A stretch of 64,000 bases of DNA from Methylobrevis albus (GCF_015904235.1 NZ_JADZLT010000049.1:62001-126000); one strand, 5' to 3'; positions 50,130-59,766 are shown, counted from the first letter of the stretch. The notes: generated by a model from the letters alone, not told the origin. Numbers and translations are program-made.

Positions 50130-50481
50130 CAGCGGGCCCCCGCCGGACGGCTGGGGCGCGGCGCGGCCCGAAGCGGCGGCGCGCCTGCGCGGCGGGTCGG
50201 CCCGGGGCTGCGGTCCGGCCGGATCATCTGGAATTTCGGGTGCACGTCAGGCTCCGGACAGGAAGGCGCCCCGATGATCCGCGCCGCAACGGGCGCCGTC
50301 AAGCCGCATGCTGCAGCTGCGAGCATGGCCACCCGCGCCGCGCGGCCGCCGCGCTCGCCGCCGGCCTGATGTGTGTGCGCCGCCGATCTTTCGGCCGGAG
50401 ATTATCTTGACTGTAGTTCTCCGGTTATCTATCGCCAAGCCGGCAAAGCAGCCGGCCGGTCCGGTGCCGGATCGGGGGAGC
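50130..50481. other. Divergent intergenic region, 352 bases
   Basis: The gap between the FAD oxidoreductase and the multidomain ligase is GC-rich for the first ~260 bases with no gene seen. An AT-richer stretch from about 50398 to 50440 holds TTGACT (50407-50412) and a CTATCG (50429-50434), a weak promoter for the plus-strand gene. Confidence 0.4.
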
Positions 50482-53106
50482 ATGATGGCAGCGGTCACCT
50501 TCGTCGCCGATCTCGCTCGGTATGGCGCCGCGCCGGCCCTCGTCGTCGACGGACAGCCGCCGATCAGTCATGCGGAGCTCGCCGCGCGGGCGGCCCGTTT
50601 CGGCGCCGGCCTCGCCGCACGGCTCGGTCCCGGCAAGCATCTCGTCGCCATCGAGGCCGCGGCATCGGAACACGCCGTGGTCGCCTATCTCGGCACGCTC
50701 GGCGCCGGGCACGCCGTGCTGCTGCTGCCGCCGGACGACGAGGTGGCCGTCGCCGCGGCCGAGGCGACCTACCGGCCCGACACGGTGTTCCGCCGGGCCG
50801 GCGGCCGCTGGCGCCTGATGGACGGCGCGGTGGACGCCGGGGCGCCGAGGCGCGGCGCCGATGCCGCCCTCCATCCCGATCTCGCCCTCGTCATGACCAC
50901 CTCCGGCAGCACGGGCCACGGCAAGGGCGTGCGGATTTCGGCAGAGGCGCTCTCGGCGAATGCCGCGGCGATCGCGGCGACGCTGGGCCTTTCGCGTGAC
51001 GACCGCGCGTCGCTGTTGCTGCCGCTGCACTATTGCTACGGCCTTTCCGTCCTCAACGCCCATCTCGCGGCGGGGGGCAGCGTGCATCTCGCCGGCCGCT
51101 CGGTGCTCGCGCCCGACTTCGCCGCCGCCTTCGAGGCCGCCGGCTGCACCACCCTCGCCGGCGTTCCCTTCACCTTCGAACTGCTCGAGCGGACCGGCTT
51201 TCGCGAGCGGTTGCCGGCGACGCTGCGGCTGATGACGGTGGCCGGCGGCCGGCCGGACTCCCGGATCGTCGCGCGCTACGAGGCGGCCCTCGCCGCCCGC
51301 GGTGGCCGGATGTTCGTGATGTACGGCCAGACCGAGGCGACCGCCCGCATGGCGATCCTGCCCGCGGCCACGGCGCTGGGCCGGCCGGACTGCATCGGCG
51401 AGGCGATTCCCGGCGGCAGCTTCCTGCTGCGCGACGACGCCGGCCGGGTGATCGACGGCCCCGGCGGGCCGGGCGAACTCGTCTACCGCGGCCCCAACGT
51501 GATGATGGGCTACGCCGAAATCCGCGCCGACCTCGCCCGCGGCGCCGAGGTCGAGGAGCTCGCCACCGGCGACCTCGCCTGCCGCGAGCCCGACGGGCTC
51601 TACCGGCTGGTCGGCCGGCGACGCCGGATCTCGAAGATCGCCGGCGTGCGGGTCGGTCACGACGCGCTGGAAGCCGCGCTCGCCGAGCGCGGTATCGCCG
51701 CGGCCGTGGTCGGCGACGACGCCCGCGTGCTCGCCGCCTACACCACCGACGTTGCGCCGGCCGAGGTGACAGCGCTGCTGGCGGCCGCCGGCCGGCTGAC
51801 GGGCGCCCAGGTCGCGGCGATCCGGCTCGGCGAGCTGCCACGGCTCGCCTCGGGCAAGATCGACTACGAGCAACTGCGCGGCCACCTCGCGGCGGCAGCC
51901 ACCACCCCGGCGCGCCGGGCGGCGGGGGAACCGCTGCTCGAGGTCTACCGCCGCAGCTTCTTTCCCCACCCGGTGGCGGAGAGCGACAGCTTCGCCGGCC
52001 TCGGCGGCGATTCGCTGCGCCACGTCGAGATCGCCATGGCGCTGGAGCGCCGGCTCGGCGCCGTGCCGGCCGGCTGGGAGGCGCAGACGGTCGCGGCGCT
52101 CGCCGCGCAGGCGCCGGCCGGGCGCGGCGGACGCATGCCGGTGCCGACCGAGATCCTGTTGCGGCCGCTGGCGATCCTGCTCGTGGTGATCCAGCATGCG
52201 ACGCTCTGGCCGGTGCCGGGCGGGGCGGCGGCGATGATGGTGCTGATCGGCTTCGGCCTCGCCCGGTTCCAGCTGCCGTCGCTCGCGGCGGGCGACGTCG
52301 GCCGGGTGTTCCGGCCGCTGGCCCTGGTGCTGCCACCCTATTTCGCGATCGTCGCCGCCTACACGCTCGCCTGGGGCGAGGTGCCGTGGGCCTCGGTATT
52401 CCTCACGGGCAACTTCGGCCTCGCCGACCCGGTGCACCACAGCATGGTGCCCTACCTCTACTGGTTCGTGGAAGCCTATGCCCAGCTGCTGCTGGTCGTC
52501 GCCGGGCTGTTCCTCGTGCCGGCGGTGCGCCGGGCCGCGGCGGCCGATCCGTTTCGCCTCGGGCTCTGGCTGCTCGCCGGCGCCCTGCTGCTGCGCGCCG
52601 GCAGCGAGGCGATCTGGCCGCTCGGGGGCCGGGCGATCTTCACCCTGCCGCACGTCGCGCTGCTCGCCGCCTTCGGCTGGTGCGCCGCCCTCGCCGGCAC
52701 GTCGCGGCGCCGGCTGCTGGTGCTCGGCCTCGCCGTCGCGGTGATGCCCGTGCTCGCCTATGCCGGGGGCAACTGGACCGGATCATGGGTCAAGTTCGGG
52801 CTGCAGGTCCTGGTGCTCGCCGCGCTGCTCTACCTGCCGCAGGTGCCGCTGCCGCGGCGGCTCGCGGCGCCGGTGCTGGCGCTCGCGGCGGCAGGCTACC
52901 ACGTCTATCTCGTCCACCGCTTCGTGCCCGAACTGCTGCTCGCGCCGCTCGAGCCGCAGCTCCCGCACGGCGTGTTCACCCTGCTCGCGGTCACCGGCGG
53001 CGTGGGGCTCGGGCTTCTCGCCTGGCGCGCCGAGGCCCGGTTGCGCGCGCTCTTGCGCGGACGGCGCAGCCGCGCGGCCCGGCCGGCCGTCGGCGCCGGC
53101 GCCTGA
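50482..53106 (+). CDS. Adenylation domain - carrier protein - membrane acyltransferase fusion
   Basis: A 874-residue three-domain protein (starts at 50482 or 50485, after GGGGGAG). Residues about 5-470 are an ANL adenylation domain with TTSGSTGHGKG (139-149), YGQTEA (281), TGDLA (362) and the catalytic Lys459 in ASGKID. Residues about 485-545 are a phosphopantetheine carrier with Ser511 in GGDSL. From about 555 to 860 is an acyltransferase_3-type membrane domain of some ten helices that begins RPLAILLVVIQH (His572). It can activate an acid, hold it as a thioester and pass it across or to the outer side of the membrane, as DltA, DltC and DltB do with D-alanine. Acceptor unknown. Confidence 0.85.
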   Translation: MMAAVTFVADLARYGAAPALVVDGQPPISHAELAARAARFGAGLAARLGPGKHLVAIEAAASEHAVVAYLGTLGAGHAVLLLPPDDEVAVAAAEATYRPDTVFRRAGGRWRLMDGAVDAGAPRRGADAALHPDLALVMTTSGSTGHGKGVRISAEALSANAAAIAATLGLSRDDRASLLLPLHYCYGLSVLNAHLAAGGSVHLAGRSVLAPDFAAAFEAAGCTTLAGVPFTFELLERTGFRERLPATLRLMTVAGGRPDSRIVARYEAALAARGGRMFVMYGQTEATARMAILPAATALGRPDCIGEAIPGGSFLLRDDAGRVIDGPGGPGELVYRGPNVMMGYAEIRADLARGAEVEELATGDLACREPDGLYRLVGRRRRISKIAGVRVGHDALEAALAERGIAAAVVGDDARVLAAYTTDVAPAEVTALLAAAGRLTGAQVAAIRLGELPRLASGKIDYEQLRGHLAAAATTPARRAAGEPLLEVYRRSFFPHPVAESDSFAGLGGDSLRHVEIAMALERRLGAVPAGWEAQTVAALAAQAPAGRGGRMPVPTEILLRPLAILLVVIQHATLWPVPGGAAAMMVLIGFGLARFQLPSLAAGDVGRVFRPLALVLPPYFAIVAAYTLAWGEVPWASVFLTGNFGLADPVHHSMVPYLYWFVEAYAQLLLVVAGLFLVPAVRRAAAADPFRLGLWLLAGALLLRAGSEAIWPLGGRAIFTLPHVALLAAFGWCAALAGTSRRRLLVLGLAVAVMPVLAYAGGNWTGSWVKFGLQVLVLAALLYLPQVPLPRRLAAPVLALAAAGYHVYLVHRFVPELLLAPLEPQLPHGVFTLLAVTGGVGLGLLAWRAEARLRALLRGRRSRAARPAVGAGA

Positions 53107-53250
53107 GCGGAGGAGACGCCCCGCGGGTGCGCCGCTGACCCGCGGACCCGCGCTGGGGCGCCCTGTCGCGGGGCACCGGCGAGACGGCGCGCGAGCGGAC
53201 AGGATAAACTCGGCCTGTCCGCCTTCCCCGAGCCCGGTGCGCCGCCCGAG

Positions 53251-54813
53251 ATGTCCCCGTCGCCCTCCGCCTTACCGCCGGCCAGCTCCGGCGCGATCCC
53301 GGCCCGCTTCAACCTCGCGCGGCACTGCCTCGGCCGCAACGCCGCGCTGCGGCCCGACACGCCGGCGCTGCTGCTGGTCGGCGGCGACGGCGCGGTGGAG
53401 GAATGGAGCTATGGCGACCTCGACCGGGCGACGCGCCACGTCGTCGCCGCGCTCGCCGCCGAAGGGTTCGCCCCCGGCGACCGCGTGCTGGTCCGCTGCG
53501 GCAACGACCTCGATTTCGTGCTCGCCTTCTTCGCCGCCGCGGGGGCGGGGCTGATCGCGCTGCCGGCCTCGGCGATGCTCACCCCGGACGAACTGCTGTC
53601 GCTGGCGCTCGATGCGGGCGCGGCCGCCATCGTGCTCGGCGACGCCTTCGCCGGCGAGCGCGCCGCCTATGCCGGCCGACTGCCGCCCGGCTGCCGGCTG
53701 ATCGACGTCGCGGCGCTGCGCGCCGGCCGCTGTGCCCCGGTCGCCGACTATGCCGAGACCCGCGCCGAGGACCCGGCCTATCTGATCTACACCTCCGGCA
53801 CGACGAGCCGGCCGAAGGGCGTGCTGCACGCCCACCGCGCGGTGCTCGGCCGCCGGCCGATGCACGCCGACTGGCTCGGCATCGGCGCCGGCGACGTGCT
53901 GCTGCACGCCGGTGCCGTGAACTGGACCTATACGCTCGGCGTCGGCCTATTCGACGCCTGGAGCGTCGGCGCCACCACCGTGCTCTATCGCGGCGACAAG
54001 GATCCCGCCGTCTGGCCGCGGCTGATCGCGCGCTTCGGCGCCACCATCTTCGCCGCGGTGCCCACCGTCTACCGGCAGATCCTGAAATACGCCGACCTCG
54101 GCGGCGGGGCGATGGCGACGCTGCGCCACGGCGTCACCGCCGGCGAGAGCCTGCCGGCCGGACTGCTCGCCGACTGGCACCGGGCGACCGGGCTCTGGCT
54201 CTACGAGGCGTTCGGCATGAGCGAGATCTCGACCTATGTCTCGAGCCGGCCCGGCACGCCGCCGACGCCGGGCTCGCCGGGCCGGCCGCAGCGCGGCCGC
54301 CGCATCGCCGTGCTGCCGCGGGAGGGGGGCAGCGAGCCGCTGCCGGTCGGCGAGATCGGCGTGCTCGCCGTGCACCGCTCCGATCCCGGGCTGATGCTCG
54401 GCTACTGGCGGCGGCCGGAGGAGGAAGCGGCGGTGTTTCGCGGCGAGTGGTTCGTCGGCGGCGACCTCGCCGCCTTCGACGACGACGGCCGGCTCTGGTT
54501 CCACGGCCGCGCAGACGACCTGATGAACGCGATGGGCTACCGCGTCGCGCCGCTCGAGGTCGAGGCGGCGCTGGCGCGGCACCCGGCGATCGCCGAAGTC
54601 GCCGTCACGGAGACCCGGGTGCGCGAGGACGTCTCGGTGATCACGGCCTACGTGGTGCTGAGGCCGGAGGCGACGGCCGACGAAGCGGCGCTGGCGGCGT
54701 TCGCGGCCGCGCACCTCGCCGCCTACAAGCAGCCGCGCCGCTGGGTATTCGCCGAGCGCCTGCCGCGCACCGCCAACGGCAAGCTCGACCGCAAGGCGCT
54801 GGCGCGAAGCTGA
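53251..54813 (+). CDS. Acyl-CoA synthetase (benzoate-CoA ligase-like AMP-binding enzyme)
   Basis: A 520-residue ANL enzyme. The P-loop YTSGTTSRPKG is at 180-190, VPTVYRQIL and LYEAFGMSE follow, TGD-type motif is VGGDLAAFDDDG, and the catalytic Lys511 is in TANGKLDRKAL. The benzoate-CoA ligase group has similar length and N-terminal NLARHCLGRNAALRPDTPAL. It lies 144 bases after the adenylation-carrier-acyltransferase gene on the same strand and may supply the acyl-CoA or prepare a related acid. Aromatic or short-chain acid substrates are both possible. Confidence 0.85.
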   Translation: MSPSPSALPPASSGAIPARFNLARHCLGRNAALRPDTPALLLVGGDGAVEEWSYGDLDRATRHVVAALAAEGFAPGDRVLVRCGNDLDFVLAFFAAAGAGLIALPASAMLTPDELLSLALDAGAAAIVLGDAFAGERAAYAGRLPPGCRLIDVAALRAGRCAPVADYAETRAEDPAYLIYTSGTTSRPKGVLHAHRAVLGRRPMHADWLGIGAGDVLLHAGAVNWTYTLGVGLFDAWSVGATTVLYRGDKDPAVWPRLIARFGATIFAAVPTVYRQILKYADLGGGAMATLRHGVTAGESLPAGLLADWHRATGLWLYEAFGMSEISTYVSSRPGTPPTPGSPGRPQRGRRIAVLPREGGSEPLPVGEIGVLAVHRSDPGLMLGYWRRPEEEAAVFRGEWFVGGDLAAFDDDGRLWFHGRADDLMNAMGYRVAPLEVEAALARHPAIAEVAVTETRVREDVSVITAYVVLRPEATADEAALAAFAAAHLAAYKQPRRWVFAERLPRTANGKLDRKALARS

Positions 54814-54897
54814 AAATCCGCCTTTCGAAACGACGACGGGCGCCCGGCCGGAGCCGCGCGCCCGCTGAACTCTTGCAGACATGCCGCGACGGCGGGG

Positions 54898-55401
54898 TCA
54901 GTTCGCCGGGGTCGCCTGCTGCTGCTGCGCCTGCTGGGCGACGCGCTGCACGTACTGCTGGTAGAGGCTGACGAAGTCGATCGGCTCGATCAGCAGCGGC
55001 AGGAAGCCGCCCGAACCGGTCGCGTCGGCGATGATCTGGCGCGCGAAGGGGAACAGGATGCGCGGGCACTCGATCATCACGAAGGGGTGCACGTGCTGCT
55101 CGGGCACGTTGTTGATGCGGAACACGCCGCCATAGGTGAGGTCGACCGCGAACAGCACCTCGTCGCCGTAGAGCGCCTTCGCCTCGAGCTTCAGCGACAC
55201 CTCGTATTCGCCGGGGCCGCGCGGCTTCGGCAGCACGTTGACGTTGACGTTGATGGTCGGGGCCTTGTCGCGCTGGCGCAGGCTGTCGGGGGCGCGCGGG
55301 TTCTCGAACGAGAGATCCTTGATGTACTGCGCGACGACGTTGAGCGAGGGCTGCGCGGCGGCGCCCGCCGGGCTGGCGGCTCCGGGGCCGATGGTGCTCA
55401 T
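54898..55401 (-). CDS. secB: Protein-export chaperone SecB
   Basis: A 167-residue tetrameric chaperone that keeps preproteins unfolded and passes them to Sec[17 protein letters not shown] is the first conserved strand, then [15 protein letters not shown] and [20 protein letters not shown], the strongest SecB signature. [19 protein letters not shown] ends the core, and a Gln-rich tail follows. It lies next to fxsA and the Tim44-domain gene, a neighbourhood kept in many alphaproteobacteria. Confidence 0.98.
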   Translation of the reverse strand: MSTIGPGAASPAGAAAQPSLNVVAQYIKDLSFENPRAPDSLRQRDKAPTINVNVNVLPKPRGPGEYEVSLKLEAKALYGDEVLFAVDLTYGGVFRINNVPEQHVHPFVMIECPRILFPFARQIIADATGSGGFLPLLIEPIDFVSLYQQYVQRVAQQAQQQQATPAN

Positions 55402-55588
55402 GAAACTGGTCTCTTCCCGTGACGGCGATGATTGGTGCGGCGCGGCGGGGCGCTTCCGGCGAACCCGGCCGGCCGGACGACGGTCCGCGCCGCTCGGGCG
55501 ACGTTTCGGCTAACACGCCGGGCGGCGGCTATCAAGCATTGCCGGGGCGGCGGCGGCGGTCGGGCGATGCCGCCGGGCCCGCGGCAGG

Positions 55589-56119
55589 TCAGCCGCCGGG
55601 GGTCCAGGGCGAGGTGTCGCCGCGGCCGGGCGGCAGCCGGCCCTGTCCGGGGGCGCCCGGCCCCTCATCCGGCGTCTCGCGCCGGTACTCGTCCGGATCG
55701 AGGTCGACGACGCCGCTGCGCGGCCGCTGGCCGCGGGCAAAGCCGCTGCCGACCACGGTGACCGACATGCTGCCCACCACCGAGCGCGCCAGCCGGCGGC
55801 GCACGGCGGGGATGAACAGCAGCACGCCGACGACGTCGGTGACGAAGCCGGGGATCAGCAGCAGGAAGCCCGCCACCACCAGCAGGGCGCCTTCGACGAT
55901 CTCCGAGCCCGGCACGCGGCCGGCGGCGGTCTCGGCGCGGATGCGCCGGATCAGCGCGAGGCCCTGCAGCCGCAGCATCAGCGCGCCGGCGACAGCCGTG
56001 AGCAGCACGAGGCCGATCGTCGCGAGGACGCCGACTTCGCGGCCGACCATGATGAAGGCGGCGATCTCCGCGAAGGGGAGCGCGAGGAGGAGGAGGGCGA
56101 TGATCGGGCCGATACGCAT
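55589..56119 (-). CDS. fxsA: FxsA-family membrane protein
   Basis: A 176-residue inner-membrane protein with three to four helices (LLLALPFAEIAAFIMVGREV, VLATIGLVLLTAVAGALML and VEGALLVVAGFLLLIPGFVTD). The LRLQGLALIRRIRAE and PGFVTDVVGVLLFIPAVR segments are family hallmarks. FxsA over-expression blocks F-plasmid exclusion of phage T7 in E. coli, but its normal role is unknown. A Pro/Gly-rich cytoplasmic tail follows. Divergent from the Tim44-domain gene. Confidence 0.93.
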   Translation of the reverse strand: MRIGPIIALLLLALPFAEIAAFIMVGREVGVLATIGLVLLTAVAGALMLRLQGLALIRRIRAETAAGRVPGSEIVEGALLVVAGFLLLIPGFVTDVVGVLLFIPAVRRRLARSVVGSMSVTVVGSGFARGQRPRSGVVDLDPDEYRRETPDEGPGAPGQGRLPPGRGDTSPWTPGG

Positions 56120-56314
56120 CGGTCGCGCGGGGTCCTTGCATTGGCCAGCGAGCGGGAGCCGCGCCGGCGGGCTGGTCGTTTCCGCAGGACCCCAAAGGAC
56201 CGCGCGGCACTAAAATCGGCGTCCGGCGATTGGATCGCGGGTGGACCTCGCTTAAATAGGGTTATATGGCCTCTCATGCCACTCGAGCGACGCCAGATTG
56301 GACCGACGCGCCGG

Positions 56315-57016
56315 ATGAACGGATTCATGGACTTTACCAGCCTCATATTTCTCGTTCTCGCGGTTGCGATCTTCTGGCGCCTGCGCGGTGTGCTCGGCCG
56401 GCGAACGGGCAGCGAACGCCCGCCGGTCGATCCGTTCCCGAAGCGCGACGAAGCCCCCGCCGAGAGCAACGACAATGTCGTGACGCTGCCGCGCAGCGGC
56501 CAGCGCGCCCCCGTGCAGAGCGAGGGCAGCGACCGCATCGACGAAATGGCGCCGACCGGCACCGCGCTGAACAAGGCGCTGAAGATGCTGGTGTCCGCCG
56601 ACGCCAACTTCGAGCCGGACTATTTCCTCACCGGCGCCAGCGCCGCCTACGAGATGATCGTCACCGCCTTTGCCGCCGGCGACCGCGCCGAACTGAAGCC
56701 GCTGCTCAGCCCCGAGGTCTACGCCGGCTTCGTCGCCGCGATCGACGAGCGCGAGCGCCGCGGCGAGAAGGTGGAATCGACCTTCGTCGGCATCGACCGC
56801 GCCGAGATCACCGAAGCCGCGCTGAAGTCGGGCATCGCCCAGGTGACGGTGCGCTTCGTCAGCAAGCTGATCTCGGTGACGCGCAGCCCGGACGGCACCG
56901 TCGTCGACGGCGATCCGACCAAGGTCGCGGAAGTCACCGACGTCTGGACGTTCGCCCGCGAGATCCGCTCGCGCGATCCGAACTGGAAGCTGATCGCCAC
57001 CGAAGCCGACGCGTGA
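56315..57016 (+). CDS. Tim44/TimA-domain protein
   Basis: A 233-residue protein with one N-terminal membrane helix (LIFLVLAVAIFWRLRGVLG) and a C-terminal Tim44 domain (about 85-230; FLTGASAAYEMIVTAFAAGD, then DVWTFAREIRSRDPNWKLI). The ATG at 56315 gives the family start MNGFMDF...; earlier codons of the open frame are not conserved-looking. These alphaproteobacterial relatives of mitochondrial Tim44 are inner-membrane proteins (TimA in Caulobacter) of unclear role in protein handling. The secB/fxsA neighbourhood is usual for it. Confidence 0.93.
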   Translation: MNGFMDFTSLIFLVLAVAIFWRLRGVLGRRTGSERPPVDPFPKRDEAPAESNDNVVTLPRSGQRAPVQSEGSDRIDEMAPTGTALNKALKMLVSADANFEPDYFLTGASAAYEMIVTAFAAGDRAELKPLLSPEVYAGFVAAIDERERRGEKVESTFVGIDRAEITEAALKSGIAQVTVRFVSKLISVTRSPDGTVVDGDPTKVAEVTDVWTFAREIRSRDPNWKLIATEADA

Positions 57017-57131
57017 GCGTCGCGGCGCCCGTGCCGCCGGCGGCGTCGCACGGCGCGCCCGGCCGCCGCTCCGCTGCCGCCGGCCGCGCCCCCGTTCGCC
57101 GCTTGCGGCCTTCTTCGCCGATGAGAACCCC

Positions 57132-58274
57132 ATGGCTCCCGATCCCGCCGTCGCACGGCTGACGCCGACGCGCTTTGCGGCGCTCGGCGGCTGGGACGCC
57201 GACGACCACGCCGCCGCCTTCGCCGCTTTCCGCCTCAGCGCCGCGCGCATTCTCGAGCATCCGCCCAGCACCAAGGGCTTCGGCATCGACGGCGCCGCGC
57301 TGCTCGCCCCCGCCCGCGCCGCGCTGGCGCTGCCGGCGGATCCCGGCCCCGCAGCGGCGCGGCGGTTCTTCGAAGACCGGTTCACGCCGCAGCGGGTGCG
57401 CCCGGCCACGGGCAGCGGCTTCGTCACCGGCTATTTCGAGCCCGAGGTGGGCGGCAGCCGCACCCGCAGCGACCGCTTTCCCGTGCCGCTCTACCGCCGC
57501 CCGGACGACCTCGTCGCGCTCGGCGACGATCCGGGTGCCGCCCGCGCGGCCGGCCTGCCGGACGGCCTCAGCTGGGCGCGCCGCCGGCCGGACGGGCGGC
57601 TCGAGGAACACCCCGACCGCGGCGCGATCCAGCAGGGCGCGCTGGAGGGCCGCGGCCTCGAACTCGTCTTCGTCAAAAGCCTGGTCGAGGCGTTCTTCAT
57701 CCACGTGCAGGGCTCGGCGCGGATCCGGCTCGCCGAGGGCGGCTCGATGCGGGTCGGCTTTGCGGCCAAGACCGGGCATGCCTATACGGCGATCGGCCGA
57801 GTGCTGGTCGAGCGCGGCCTGTTCGAGGCAAAGGACCTCACCGCCGACGTGCTGCGCGCATGGCTGGAGGCGAATCCGGCCGAGGTGCCGGCGCTGCTCG
57901 CCCGCAACCGCTCGTTCATCTTCTTCGCCGAGGCGGCGGCGACCGACCCGGCGCTCGGGCCGGTGGCCGCCGCCGGCGTGCCGCTGACGCCGGGGCGCTC
58001 GCTGGCGGTCGACCGGGCGCTGGTCACCTTTCACCTCCCGGTCTGGCTCAGCCTCGACGTCGGGCTCGACGGCGTCGCGGCCGACGGCGGCCGGCGGGTG
58101 CGGCGGCTGATGGTGGCGCAGGACACCGGTTCGGCGATCGTCGGCCCGGCGCGCGGCGACATCTTCTTCGGCAGCGGCGAGGCGGCCTGGCGCCAGGCGG
58201 CGCCGGTGCGGCATCCGGCGCGGTTCACGCTGCTGGTGCCGCGGCGACGGGGGCCCGCGCGCCGTGGCGACTGA
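57132..58274 (+). CDS. mltA: Membrane-bound lytic murein transglycosylase A (MltA)
   Basis: A 380-residue peptidoglycan-cleaving enzyme with the MltA barrel domain (about 70-250; GFVTGYFEPEVGGSR, EDHPDRG-type turn, FIHVQGSARIRLAEG) and the 3D domain (about 285-375; RLMVAQDTGSAIVGPARGDIFFGSG), in which Asp of AQDTGSAI is the catalytic acid. No signal peptide or lipobox is visible at the ATG or in frame upstream, which is odd for an enzyme that must act in the periplasm; export may need an unrecognised start. It overlaps smr by 11 bases. Confidence 0.92.
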   Translation: MAPDPAVARLTPTRFAALGGWDADDHAAAFAAFRLSAARILEHPPSTKGFGIDGAALLAPARAALALPADPGPAAARRFFEDRFTPQRVRPATGSGFVTGYFEPEVGGSRTRSDRFPVPLYRRPDDLVALGDDPGAARAAGLPDGLSWARRRPDGRLEEHPDRGAIQQGALEGRGLELVFVKSLVEAFFIHVQGSARIRLAEGGSMRVGFAAKTGHAYTAIGRVLVERGLFEAKDLTADVLRAWLEANPAEVPALLARNRSFIFFAEAAATDPALGPVAAAGVPLTPGRSLAVDRALVTFHLPVWLSLDVGLDGVAADGGRRVRRLMVAQDTGSAIVGPARGDIFFGSGEAAWRQAAPVRHPARFTLLVPRRRGPARRGD

Positions 58275-58923
58275 CCGCCCGACCAACCGGCCGAAGGCCG
58301 CCGCGGCGCATCCCGCCGGGCGCCCCGCCAACGAGACCACCGGCCGGCCGCGTGCCGGCCGCGGCAAGATGAGCGCCGAGGATTCCGCGCTCTGGGCCGC
58401 GGTGAAGCGCTCGGTGACGCCGCTCCGGCCGAAGGATGCCGACCAGCCGCTGATCCTCGCCGCCCCGCCGCCCGAGACCGCCGCGCCGGCGCCGCCGCAG
58501 GCCGGGGTGCCCGCCGCGCCGGCGGTGCCGAAGCGCCCGCTGCCACCGCCGCCGCAACCGGCGCTGCAGCCGCTCGCCCGCAAGGAAAAGCAGAAGATCG
58601 TGCGCGGCAACGCGCCGATCGACGGCCGCATCGACCTGCACGGGCTGACCCAGGCCGAGGCGCACGCCCGGCTGCTCGGCTTCGTCGCCGGGGCGCAGGC
58701 GCGCGGCGCGCGCACCGTGCTGGTCATCACCGGCAAGGGCCGCAGCGACGGCGGCGGCTTCGAGGCGCTGCACCAGCCCGAGCGCGGCGTGCTGCGCCGC
58801 ATGGTGCCGCTGTGGCTGGCGCTGCCGGAGTTTCGCCGCTTCGTGCTCGGCTTCGAGGAGGCGCATTTCGCCCATGGCGGCAGCGGGGCGATCTACGTGA
58901 TGATCCGCAAGCGCAAGGCCTGA
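58264..58923 (+). CDS. Smr-domain protein
   Basis: A 219-residue protein that starts at a GTG inside the end of mltA. The first ~110 residues are Pro/Ala-rich and probably unstructured. The C-terminal Smr domain (about 118-215) has IDLHGLTQAEAHARL, the D-x-H nuclease motif, and VLVITGKGRSDGG. Stand-alone Smr proteins are endonucleases or act on collided ribosomes (MutS2/SmrB-like). The mltA-smr overlap is common in this order of bacteria. Confidence 0.93.
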   Translation: MATDRPTNRPKAAAAHPAGRPANETTGRPRAGRGKMSAEDSALWAAVKRSVTPLRPKDADQPLILAAPPPETAAPAPPQAGVPAAPAVPKRPLPPPPQPALQPLARKEKQKIVRGNAPIDGRIDLHGLTQAEAHARLLGFVAGAQARGARTVLVITGKGRSDGGGFEALHQPERGVLRRMVPLWLALPEFRRFVLGFEEAHFAHGGSGAIYVMIRKRKA

Positions 58924-58964
58924 GCCGCGACGCGTGGCGCCGGGGGCGCGAGGAGGGGGAGACG

Positions 58965-59336
58965 ATGACGCCGTTCGGGGCGAAGGTGCGCGAACTCCGC
59001 GCCCGCCGCAAGGTGACGCTGAAGGAGATGGCGGCGGCGATCGGCGTCTCCAGCGCCTATCTCAGCGCGCTCGAACACGGCAAGCGCGGCACGCCGACCT
59101 GGTACACGGTCCAGCGCATCATCGCCTATTTCAACGTGATCTGGGACGAGGCCGAAGAGCTGCAGCGCCTCGCCGAGGCCTCGGACCCGCGCGTCGTGAT
59201 CGAGACCGGCGGCCTCGACCCGAAAGCGACCGAACTCGCCAACCTGCTCGCCCGCCGCATCGCCGAGCTGAAGCGGCCGCAGCTCGACCAGCTGATCGAG
59301 GCGATCCGCAGCGCGGAACCGCGGCGGCGGCGGTGA
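58965..59336 (+). CDS. Small XRE-family transcriptional regulator
   Basis: A 123-residue protein. A Cro/C1-type helix-turn-helix occupies residues about 5-60 (VTLKEMAAAIGVSSAYLSALEHGKRGTP), and a helical tail (about 75-120) is probably for dimerisation. AGGAGGGGGA precedes the ATG. It follows smr by 40 bases and may share its transcript. This small regulator next to smr is widespread in Hyphomicrobiales; targets are unknown. Confidence 0.9.
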   Translation: MTPFGAKVRELRARRKVTLKEMAAAIGVSSAYLSALEHGKRGTPTWYTVQRIIAYFNVIWDEAEELQRLAEASDPRVVIETGGLDPKATELANLLARRIAELKRPQLDQLIEAIRSAEPRRRR

Positions 59337-59374
59337 GGGGGGGCGGCGGCGCAACACCCTCACTCCTCTCCGGC

Positions 59375-59766
59375 GTCCTTGCCGGGCTTGACCCGGCAAC
59401 CCACTCGCGGCGCCACTTGGGATGACGGAACATGGTGTCGGCGACAAGAGCCGCTCGTTGAAGCCGATGTGACCGGGTTGCCGGGCCAGATCCCCTGCTG
59501 TCCGGTTCAGCCGGCGGCAGGGGCCGGCGCACCCGGCCTCGTCCTTCGAGACGGCCCGTTCCGGGCCTCCTCAGGATGAGGCCTTCGAGGTGTTCTCGTT
59601 TTATTTCCGGCGTTTATCCTTTTCCCTCATCCTGAGGAAGCCGCGCAGCGGCTGTCTCGAAGGGCGAGGGAAAAGCCGGGGCGTCGGCAGACCGCGCGTC
59701 GCGGCCGACAGGAGTTGCTCGTTGAGGTCGGGTGATTGGGTTGCCGGGTCACGCCCGGCAAAGACG
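59375..59766. repeat. Palindromic repeats in the gap before rpiR, outer pair
   Basis: Arms 59375-59403 and 59736-59766 are the TTGCCGGGCTTGACCCGGCAA-type element in opposite orientation, like the pair at 33801-33937. They enclose the second copy of the CTCATCCTGAGGA element. The whole 600-base gap (59337-59936) has no gene. Confidence 0.82.
59537..59670. repeat. Dispersed inverted repeat, copy 2 (CTCATCCTGAGGA type)
   Basis: Arms 59537-59583 and 59623-59670 pair as in the copy at 39353-39484, and the two blocks, including GAGGGAAAAGCCGGGGCG at the right end, are close copies. No gene lies inside. Confidence 0.85.
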
